A stretch of DNA of 64,000 nt from Steinernema hermaphroditum. Taxonomy: Eukaryota; Nematoda; Chromadorea; Rhabditida; Steinernematidae. The stretch's first letter is position 1; every line of letters starts with the position of its first letter. Below, in pieces: positions 20,375-28,900 of the stretch. The DNA is taken from positions 7,812,001-7,876,000 of the forward strand of contig CM059622.1 in the NCBI GenBank assembly GCA_030435675.1, written 5' to 3'. A program made the translations under genes and the position numbers. The notes beneath the pieces are model-generated. The model had not been told where the DNA came from and searched no databases. It saw nothing but the letters and a program-made list of their open reading frames with translations.

Positions 20375-20934
20375 GTGGTCCCGCAACGAACTCCCTGAAT
20401 TCGCAATGTACTGCGACGGTCGCGTGGGAGCGGAGTTGAAGAGCGCTCATGGTTTTTTTTGCAGGCCGTCCCTTCCTCTAACAGATGGTGTGTAAAAACA
20501 GCCTAAGCACATTCCTCATTTTGGCCTAAATGGGCCATCTTTATCCACAAGTCACGATGGAACCGCAGCGATGTCCCTGAGTGAGTTTAAAATACGGTGG
20601 ATTTCTGGTCAGTTTACACTAAAAATGGCCAGTTTACCCCTTTTTTCTCGGCTGGGGTAGGGATAAAGGGGTCTACCCGATAGTACGTGGCTTGATAAAC
20701 GATCATATTGCAAAACATAAGGCAAAATGACGATTTTTCCACAAAAGTCAACCTCTTAGGCGAAATCCGCCAGTGAAACATAGTAATTTCGATGTACTGC
20801 TGCATAGAGCTAGGCGAGCTCTATCGATTAGACCCTACTTTACTCCCCCCCAGCCAAGGAAAATGAGGTAAACTGGCCAATTTTGCAATTCTACCGTATT
20901 TTGCTGCCATTGAGGGATATCGTTGCGGGACCAC
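20375..20934. mobile_element. foldback MITE, GTGGTCCCGCAACGA family, copy 2
   Basis: Starts GTGGTCCCGCAACGAACTCCCTGAAT and ends ATATCGTTGCGGGACCAC. It is the reverse-oriented relative of 8246-8806, sharing GAGCGCTCATGGTTTTTTTTGCA, CTAACAGATGGTGTGTAAAAA and the AAACTGGCCA blocks. The right third of this copy is also the first unit of the 313-bp tandem repeat that follows. Confidence 0.7.
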
Positions 20935-21690
20935 ATTTACTTATTTTCAGTTTTTGTCCAATTTCTGTAATGACCATCACGTCTTTTCTCTGCAGCATCT
21001 GCTAGAGGCGGAAAATCCACATTCAAAACTTCAAAACCTATGAAGGATTTCCAGCAAAAGCCAGCCTCTTAAGCTAAAAACAACAATGAAACATAGTAAT
21101 TTCGATGTACTGCTGCATAGAGCTAGGCGAGCTCTATCGATTAGACCCTACTTTACTCCCCCCCAGCCAAGGAAAATGAGGTAAACTGGCCAATTTTGCA
21201 ATTCTACCGTATTTTGCTGCCATTGAGGGATATCGTTGCGGGACCACATTTACTTATTTTTAGTTTTTGTCCAATTTCTGTAATGACCATCACGTCTTTT
21301 CTCTGCAGCATCTGCTAGAGGCGGAAAATCCACATTCAAAACTTCAAAACCTATGAAGGATTTCCAGCAAAAGCCAGCCTCTTAAGCTAAAAACAACAAT
21401 GAAACATAGTAATTTCGATGCACTGGTGCATGGAGCTAGGGGAGCTCTATCGATTAGACCCTACTTTACCCCCCCCCCCCCGGCCAAGGAAAACGGGGTA
21501 AACAGGTCATTTTATGCATTTCTGCCGTATTTACCTGCCATTGAGGGAGATCGTTGCGGGACCACACGCTAAACCTCCTACTTCACTTCAATGTTTTGAC
21601 CCATACCTGTAATAACGATCGCATTTTTTTTCGCGCCATCTTGTAGAGGAGGAAAATTCACCCCCCCCCCCCGGGGGGGTAAACCAACCT
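20775..21690. repeat. 313-bp tandem repeat, three units
   Basis: Unit starts at 20775, 21088 and 21401, each opening GAAACATAGTAATTTCGATG, a period of exactly 313 bp. The first two units are nearly identical (a C/T change in TTATTTTCAG versus TTATTTTTAG is visible). The third is more diverged after CACTGGTGC and ends in C/G runs near 21660-21680. Each unit contains one TCGTTGCGGGACCAC MITE terminus, so the array arose by tandem duplication of the MITE's right part plus about 150 bp of flank. Confidence 0.85.
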
Positions 21691-21693
21691 TTT

Positions 21694-22665
21694 TTGCATA
21701 AGCCAACCCCCCGCCTAGCCCTGGATCACACAATTAATACCATAAACAACACTCTCCGATGCAGAAGTTCCTGCTGGTTCGTATCATACGTTTTGTCGTT
21801 CTGCCGACTTTTACAATGGAAATCACAGAGTTTCTATCTTGTTTCGCTGATTTTGCGCGATCTAGGAGGTTTCGCAGAAATCCAAACGTTGATTTTGTGT
21901 AGAATTGAACGCTGCGTCGAATGAGCTATGGCTCACTGCTGGAAACTCACTCCGCGTGCCGGAATTAAACGGTCTATAAAACAGACTACCATCCTAAGCC
22001 AATTTAACGTCATACACGCGGGTTATTCATCACTGTCACTGCTATCAGAGTCGCTCGTACTGCGATCTGAGTTCCTGCGCACTGTAACGCTTGTTAAAGA
22101 ACCACTTTTGCATCATTCAAGCTTGAGGTTGAAGCTACTAGTAAAAATCCAACGTTCGATCCTAGCGTAGGGAGCTTGTAGTAATCTTGGGTTTTCCAGA
22201 TTTCATGGGTATATTGAAGCGTCATGAGCCTTGTGTCAGCTCTAAAAGGCTTGAAAGTTAAGGCAGCGCATATTTTTCAAGCGGAAAAGGCGCCTCAGGT
22301 CACATTACATGGTACTAAAATAATAATCGCTTAATAACTCCACGTTCGCGCCACCAAATTGTACCAACTAGGGTTCATTCGAACGAGAAAGTTCTAATCT
22401 TCAAAATCAACGTTCAGTTTTCCAAAATACGCTCTACTTCACGAGTTATGCATAATTCTTTGTCGCGGCTCCAAAATTCAATGGCGAAACGCGTGCGACG
22501 TTTCCTAGACGCGCACTTTTCGTGGCAGGAGCCTTGACCCATTGAAATTACGGCGACCATAGAAGTTAGGTCATTATTATTACCCCTGATCAGGCAATAA
22601 TTTCGTTGCGGGACCATACTGCGCTCATTTCGTCACCTATTTATATGTTTATCGCGGATATATAT
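21694..22665. other. AT-rich stretch, no gene supported
   Basis: Short open frames only. One more TTCGTTGCGGGACCA lies at 22602-22616 without a partner nearby, perhaps a solo MITE end. Confidence 0.4.
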
Positions 22666-23049
22666 TGGGTTGTTAAGTTGAAAACGGATCACCCTTGCAA
22701 CGATTGTTTGCCTACTTAAAATTCATATATTTCACTCAAGGTATTTACCACGGCACAACTTGGAAACATACGGCCTCGGGTACTCGGATTTTTTGGAAAT
22801 CCAAGGGTCAATTTTTCAACATTTTTCAGCGATAGCTACCTGCTGCATATCCCCACTATCTGTTAAAGTACTGAACCAATTGGAAACGCAGGCGTTAACA
22901 GAACATGATGATCCAACAGGGCCATCTTTTTGAGGTTTGTTCATGTTACGATATACGAACACAGCGATAGGTGCATTCGGTAGATAAGACCCAACAATGT
23001 ACGTGGTTGAAGGCAGTCGTTGTACATCACACAATGAATGTCGGTTCAA
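22666..23049 (-). mobile_element. mariner-like remnant, second copy
   Basis: Starts TTGGGTTGTTAAGTTGAAAA, like 19671. TTTCACTCAAGGTATTTACCA matches the transposase-end region of the first remnant. The minus strand of 22840-23000 encodes NAPIAVFVYRNMNKPQKDG, related to the same peptide at 20200-20290. Heavily decayed. Confidence 0.5.
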
Positions 23050-23298
23050 CCTAGGGTTCTAAATTTTAAAAGGCAAAAAGGTCTCCAGAAACCATTTAAA
23101 CGAGCCTTTTTGCTTCCTCGTGCTATTTTTAACAGAGAAAAAGATGTTCGCCATGGTTTTGGCGATTTTGCGGGTTAGTTTCACATGGAAACACTCGATA
23201 TTCGTCTTCATCCTGTGATATTACAAGTTTAGGAGTATTGAATTCCCTAACCACCAGGGGATTGTCCAAATCACACTAAAATCCGCTAAATATCAATA

Positions 23299-23932
23299 CG
23301 AGTTACGAGTTACGAGTTTATTTCTCGTATCTAAGGCTTACGCCTTGCGAGACGTCATATATATGCACAAAAACCACATTGTCACTCCGTAGTCGTCGGT
23401 CTTCTGGCTTCGGCGCAGGGCACAGCATCAGAGTAGAAGGCGACGATCCCATCAGTGTGCGCGGGCATCAGAGAGGCAAAGAGTTGACCCCGGAGACGGT
23501 GGAACACAGCAAGCCCATCTTCAACTCGGGTGGCAGCGCGGACGTCGGAGTTGAGAAGCTTCTTCGGCGGCTTCCGCGGGCAGCACGGGCGAAGAACGGC
23601 ATCTGGGCGAAACGCGTCGGTGGAGCACAACGGGCAAACCGGGAACCATCAAGGCAGCTGGCGGCACAGACTTCGGAGTTGTAACGCTTCTTCGGCTTCT
23701 CTGGCGGCGCGGGTGGAGTCGGGCGGCAGTGACGGGCTTCTTGGCAAGACGTTGGAACTACGGCTCCCTGGTGTTCCAGGCCTTCTGGGAGCCGGGGCGA
23801 TCACTATGCAACCAACAATGACGGCCGAAAACGACCGCTCACTCAACTCAGTCGGCCCCAGACAGCCTCAGAAAGAGCGAGTGGACGACCCGACCGATCA
23901 CTGGGAACACAAATGAAAGACCCTAAATATCA
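23299..23932 (-). mobile_element. short internally deleted RTE derivative with target duplication
   Basis: Flanked by a perfect 13-bp direct repeat CTAAATATCAATA (23286-23298 and 23933-23945). On the minus strand it begins with sequence related to the 5' end of the RTE LINE (GATCGCCCCGGCTCCCAGAA, compare 2841-2862) and ends with AAATAAACTCGTAACTCGTAA, a tail built like the LINE's own. It has no RT. Its middle has two related copies of a roughly 140-bp segment (GCCGAAGAAGC..TCAACTCC..). It is probably a non-autonomous passenger mobilised by RTE machinery. Confidence 0.75.
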
Positions 23933-23943
23933 ATAGTAAGCGA

Positions 23944-24200
23944 AATTTGGCCCTCCAATAGCCCCGACCTGAACCCGATGGACTATGCCATCTATGGATT
24001 TTTGGAGAGTGATGTCTCGCGAATCCGGCTCACTAGTTTGAACAGTTTGAAGTGATCTCTGGAGCGAGCATGGGCAACGAACTGCTCGTGGCCACGGCGA
24101 CGAATTTTAGAAATCTCTCAAAGCCTTTTTTTCCTCTTAAAGAGGTGATTATGAGCACCAATCTTGCGCCCGCAGGGCTATGGTGTCTCCATTCAAAAAG
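23944..24200 (+). mobile_element. mariner transposase C-terminal remnant
   Basis: WPSNSPDLNPMDYAIYGFLE followed by SLNSLK, then a stop, then a shifted frame with TNFRNLSKPFFP. This is the end of a DD37D-type transposase containing the SPDLNPMD block, distinct in sequence from the intact copy at 24764. The 5' part is absent. Confidence 0.7.
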
Positions 24201-24603
24201 ACGTCAGGCCTTTCGTGTGTTTACCGCCGGGGGCGCGAATTCGCGCGCAACCGCATTTATTATAGATTATTGTTCTCCCGGTTCTCATTTATATGTATAC
24301 CAATTTTCGTGCGAATCCGTTAAATTTTCGGCGAGGCATTTTTAGGCATTACAGAACTTATGGAACAGTTTCCCTGTACGTTTCATAAAACTCGAATTCT
24401 ACCTGTATTTAGGAGGTGTCCCTATTTATATTTCCACCACTGTACATTGATCCATCAGCATTTTCGACTGCTTCGTGACTCGCTTTCTGCCACAAAGATT
24501 CTGAATTGCATGTCGGTGATGTCCAGGGGCGGACGGTTTCCTGCAGGGAAGTTCAACTCTGCCGTGAACGTCGTATGAAATTCATTGACGAGCAGTCAAA
24601 GTA

Positions 24604-25881
24604 CAGGGTGTCAACTAAATACTGTCACGCATTCTGATTTTTAATTTTTTTCCAATTTTAATTCTTTCTCACTCACTTATGTCGCACTATTCGCATTCTC
24701 CATGCCTTTTTATCCTAGAATTGCTGTTATTCGCTGGTATTAATTCTGTATTCGTCAGCTAAAATGGTATCCGAAGAAGATCGCTCTGCCATCGTCGCCA
24801 ACCACAAGCGGGGGATGCCAATTCCTGTGATTGCGAAGTCCCTCAAATTCCACCGCAAACAAGTGCATCGCGTCGTCCAGCGTTTCGAGGAGACAGGAGG
24901 GATCAAGGACCGTCAAAGAGAGGGAAGGCCGCGATCAGCCAGGACCCCAAAGCTGATGAACATGGTAAGGAAGAAGATCCAGCGAAATCCCCAGAGAAGC
25001 ATCCGAAAGCTAGCCAGGGAGCACGAGGTCAGCCATGAAACAATGCGGAAGCTGATCACAGACGATCTGGAGCTGGTTCCCTACAAGCTCACGAAGGGTC
25101 AGCTCCTTACGGACCAGAACAAAGAATCAAGACTGGAGAAATGCAGGAAAATGAAGAACCTGAGCCGCGGTGACGCCCTCCAGCGAATCCTCTTCACCGA
25201 TGAAAAGATTTTCACCGTTCAACCGTATCGAAACAGCCAGAATCAGCGTGAACTGTTGCCAAAAGGATCTCCACGCGTCGTCAAGAGGGAAAACGTCCAC
25301 TTCCCGCAGTCCATCATGGTTTGGGGTGGAATTTCTGGCTTGGGCAAGACCAAGCTGGTTTTTGTGCCCAAAGGGGCCAAAATCAACGCCGACACCTACC
25401 GCGAGCTGATTCTGGAAGGAGCTGTCATCCCCTGGGCCCAGGAAAATGCAGAGAATATCGAATGGAGCCTTCAGCAGGACTGGGCTCCTGCCCATGGCGC
25501 GAAGAAGACTCTTCAGTGGTGTGAGGCCAACCTGCCGAGCTTCTGGAGCAAGGACGTTTGGCCTTCAAATTCGCCGGATTTGAACCCTCTCGACTTTTCT
25601 GTTTGGGGTATCATGGAGCAGAAGGCCTGCGCAGTCAAGCACAAGTCCGTTGGCTCGCTGAAACGCGCTTTGGAAAAAGCATGGGACGAAATTTCCCCAG
25701 AAATGATCGCGGCCATCCTGAAGAATTTCAGAAAGCGTTTGGAAGCCATTTCGAATGAGATTGATTTTATGTTGTAGAGAATTTCATGCGCTTTCGAGTG
25801 ATATATAAAATGTTTCGTTTTGTTCGTCCTGTGAAAAGTTATAGCTGTTTTTGCGCGTGACAGTATTTAATTGACACCCTG
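24604..25881 (+). mobile_element. intact DD37D mariner-type transposon
   Basis: 1,278 bp between terminal inverted repeats CAGGGTGTCAACTAAATACT (left) and the reverse complement ending TTAATTGACACCCTG (right), bounded by TA on each side (24602-24603, 25882-25883), the classic Tc1/mariner target duplication. It contains one open transposase frame. The right flank resumes with TTGGGTTGGAGCATTGAAAA, an older mariner-like end, so this element landed next to an older one. Confidence 0.93.
24764..25777 (+). CDS. DD37D mariner-type transposase
   Basis: 337 aa, single exon. The N-terminal paired-like helix-turn-helix region (MVSEEDRSAIVANHKRGM to RRPRSARTP-type linker) binds the terminal repeats. 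The catalytic triad is in ILFTDEKIF (first Asp), QQDWAPAHG (second Asp) and SPDLNPLD (third Asp), with 37 residues between the second Asp and the Asp of NPLD, hence DD37D, as in the maT/ITmD37D group. WGGIS and the downstream SVWGIMEQKA block are intact. The length equals that of active relatives and no stop interrupts it, so cut-and-paste activity is possible. Confidence 0.95.
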   Translation: MVSEEDRSAIVANHKRGMPIPVIAKSLKFHRKQVHRVVQRFEETGGIKDRQREGRPRSARTPKLMNMVRKKIQRNPQRSIRKLAREHEVSHETMRKLITDDLELVPYKLTKGQLLTDQNKESRLEKCRKMKNLSRGDALQRILFTDEKIFTVQPYRNSQNQRELLPKGSPRVVKRENVHFPQSIMVWGGISGLGKTKLVFVPKGAKINADTYRELILEGAVIPWAQENAENIEWSLQQDWAPAHGAKKTLQWCEANLPSFWSKDVWPSNSPDLNPLDFSVWGIMEQKACAVKHKSVGSLKRALEKAWDEISPEMIAAILKNFRKRLEAISNEIDFML

Positions 25882-25883
25882 TA

Positions 25884-26765
25884 TTGGGTTGGAGCATTGA
25901 AAATGGGACACTTGATAAACATTCATTTTTCTCGTCATGTTTAGACTTGTGGTAAAGCTGATTGATGCATTGTTGAGTACAGTGAACTCTCATACCACAC
26001 TATAATTGGTGACTTATACATTGCATCCTCTTGATGTTTGAGGTCTATTCTGTTGTGACGGTCATTTTTTTGGCCCGTCGAGATGGCGAAATGCGAAGTA
26101 ATGTACGGGCTTCCTATGGTATTAATTGTGTGATGGACGGTGACTGTTTTTAATCACGTACATCCTTGGGTTTAAGCTATCGAATACACCTATCGCTCTG
26201 GTCGTCATGCATCGTAACATGAGTAAATCTCAAAAAGATGGCCGTATCGGATCACCATTTTTCGTTAACTCCAAAGTTTCCAATTGGTTAAGTACTACAA
26301 CACTGTATAACAGACTATAGCGCACATGCAGCAGGTGGCTACCACTCACAGCTACCATTCCCACATAGCGACTCCTCGAGCTCGTTTCTACTTTACGGAA
26401 ATGGAGGCCAAATGTGGGAAAAGTCACACTTCACACTTTGGTGCCTCAAACCTCACATTTTCAAGTTGACCCCCGGAATGGCTCTCGATTTTGAGCTGGG
26501 AGATTCCTTTCTTGCTATTTATATAGCACTCTCTTAGCTCTATCTAACCGTTATATGTGCTTGTCCACAAAGGGCGACACCAGAAGAAATCACTCCAAAT
26601 AAGACAAAGAGGTCGAAAATTGGACCACAACATTTTCGTCCACTTGGTATTCTAAGATCATCCGATCGCTGACTGTTACCCCTGCCATCGGCAATCGCGA
26701 TCTGAAAAGCACAGATAATACCTGTCATGGCCGTTGTCCTCCGTAGAAATCGGATATCGACAGCA
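25884..26765. mobile_element. mariner-like and dispersed repeat remnants
   Basis: Begins with a TTGGGTTGG mariner-like end. On the plus strand, 26140-26330 encodes NTPIALVVMHRNMSKSQKDG followed by SNWLSTTTLYNRL, the third copy of the peptide seen at 20.2 and 22.9 kb. 26440-26625 is the reverse-oriented partner of 19840-20060. No open ORF survives. Confidence 0.55.
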
Positions 26766-26773
26766 CATGAACG

Positions 26774-28252
26774 TTACTCTTCAACGTAGTCACTTTCTTC
26801 TAGCTGATCCACAATGTCGATTTCTTCATTGCAATCAACATTTGTGATCACACTGGGAACGACATCCAAAGTGTCATCGAGAATCATGGCTAAAATAGGT
26901 TGCGCTTCTGGTTGTAAATCTCCCGGCTGCATTTGATCCACAGATGGAACAGCTTCAGTGGCGCACAACAAGACCGATTTGCGCCACTCGTTTGGAGGTC
27001 TAAAATAGAACTGCTTCTGCACTTTCCGACGCTGCGATTTGCTATACAGGGTGCGGCATCGCTGCACTGCACAAACGTGGATCGTCGATATTGGCCATCT
27101 CAAAGGCGCTCAAACTTCACCGAATACAGGCCCATCGCGTGGTAAAACGGTTCTAGGAGACTGGAGGGATCACGGACCGTCAGCGAACAGGGAAACTCCG
27201 AACAGCAAAAACGTGAGAGCTGAATTTGGTCGTCAGGGAGAAAATCAAGCGGAATTCGATGAGTTGCATGCAAAAACTCGCCCAGGAGCACGAATTTGGG
27301 GAGATAATCATGCAACGGCTCGTAAAGGAAAACCTAGGACTCCAAGTACTCAAGTCTGCTAAAGTACACCTCCTCACGGGCAACATGAAGGCCTCCAGGC
27401 CGGACAAATACCGGGAGATGAGGAGGCTGAGCCGCAGTGGAGCCTCGAGCCAGATTCTGTTCGCCGATGAAACGATTTTTTACCGCGCAATCCACCTGAT
27501 ACCCAAAAAATCGCCACGAACTGTTGCAGTAAGGTTCCCTGCACACTGTAACAGTGGAAAAAATCCATTTTCCTAAAATGTCCGATGGTTTGAGGAGGAA
27601 TTTTCTAGACAGGTAAAACCAGGCTCATTTTCATCATAAAAGGCGCTGGGGTCAACGCGGAAACTTATTGAGAGCTGATTTTTGTGGATGTCCTGATTCT
27701 CTAGACACAGGCTAAACTTTGAAACGAAGCTACAGCATAACTGGATGACTTCCTACGGCGCTAAGAATAATTTCGACTGCCGCGAGGCCACCCACTGCGG
27801 CCTTCTGGGATAAGGATTTCCAAGCATGTTTGGCCCTCAAACTCACCCGATCTGAACTCCCTGGATTTCGCTGTTTATGGTAGCATAGAGAAGAAAGCCT
27901 GCTCTTTCAAGCACACGTCCCCGCACGATCTCAAACGCGCTGTGAAGAATGTTTGAACAGAAATTACTCAAGAAGACATTGCGGCTATTTGGGGTAATTT
28001 TGGGCAGCATCTTGACGCCTGCATCGCCGCGGAAGAAGGTCAATGTGAGCGTTTGTTATAGTATCTTGTACAGAATTGTCACCTCTTTCGAATGATATAA
28101 ATGACTTTGCGTTTAATGTGTTCCCTGAAAAGATATGACTACTTTTTCTTGTAACAGCATTTATGCCGCACCCTGTACATCAATCGTGTCTTATCCAGGC
28201 GTCCATGCAGCAAGTACTCCATGCGAATCTCATTATGGTGCAAAACCGCCAT
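26774..28252 (-). pseudogene. small acidic-tailed ORF split by a mariner insertion
   Basis: The downstream part, 26774-27044, is open and ends EEIDIVDQLEESDYVEE then stop. The upstream part, 28176-28252, opens MAVLHHNEIRMEYLLHGRLD. The two are separated by the decayed mariner at 27047-28175. If one copy of the TA target duplication is removed, the frames join exactly (a Tyr codon spans the junction) into 115 codons. No family is recognised: a basic middle (KSQRRKVQKQ) and an acidic end. It could be a host gene or a transposon accessory ORF; splicing was not resolved. Confidence 0.55.
27047..28175 (+). mobile_element. decayed mariner-type transposon with intact ends
   Basis: Ends CAGGGTGCGGCATCGCTGCA (left) and GCATTTATGCCGCACCCTG (right), bounded by TA at 27045-27046 and 28176-28177. 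The transposase is recognisable in pieces: MQKLAQEHEFGEIIMQRL, SGASSQILFADETIF (first Asp), and near 27830 FGPQTHPI and PWISLFMV in place of the SPDLNPLD block. There are several frameshifts and stops. Same family as 24604-25881 but much older. Confidence 0.85.
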
Positions 28253-28900
28253 CGCGGAAAAAAAATTCGCTGCTCTCGAACCTTACACCAGGAAGAAAGA
28301 GGGAGCTACAGTACGCCGCCGCTGACTCTTCAAGCATATCGTGCTGGGACCAGCACATCGCCTCGAAACCCGTAGTAAATCACATGCCCCGCCTAAGGTC
28401 TATTTCTTGGAAACTAATGGGTTTCGCGAGAAACCGACTTCACCATCGTTTTCGGCGATCCCGAAAATGGGGGGGGGGGGGGGGTAGAAAAATTTTCAGA
28501 TTTTTAAAAACATTTTTTTCGCCATGACCGTGTCCCTTTAATGATAGGACATTGATGCGTTCGAGGCTGAAAAAGAAGCGCTTTATGAAGAACGGATCAA
28601 GAAGCTAGAAGAGTTGACAAATATTTTTCACCGCCGTTTATGGGGGTTCGACGATTCCCAGATGCTCCGTCGCCGACCGGTTCGATATCAATGCCGCGCT
28701 AGGGATGAAGCCGTCTGCAACGAGACATTCTCTGGTTCTTTGGTTCTTTTTCTCGGAAATCGTTTGGGACTCACACTTTTGTTTTGTATTCACAACCCAT
28801 GGACACTTTTAACCTCGAACAATCGAGACGAGAGATGTTTTTCGGTTTCCTTGTTTTTTCCGAGCTAAGCATCTCATTCAGCTTTTGCACATTCTTTTCA
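28253..28900. repeat. repeat fragments, including RTE-derivative piece
   Basis: 28614-28770 encodes IFHRRLWGFDDSQMLRRRPV, related to MFHRHFRSFADSQMPREVRR in the short RTE derivative at 39224-40113, so it is a fragment of that family. A G-run lies at 28469-28484. No host gene. Confidence 0.5.

Noticed and set aside
23379..23684. Plus-strand frame in the RTE derivative as a host gene
   Set aside because: The whole stretch lies within the target-duplication-bounded element and its orientation is minus.
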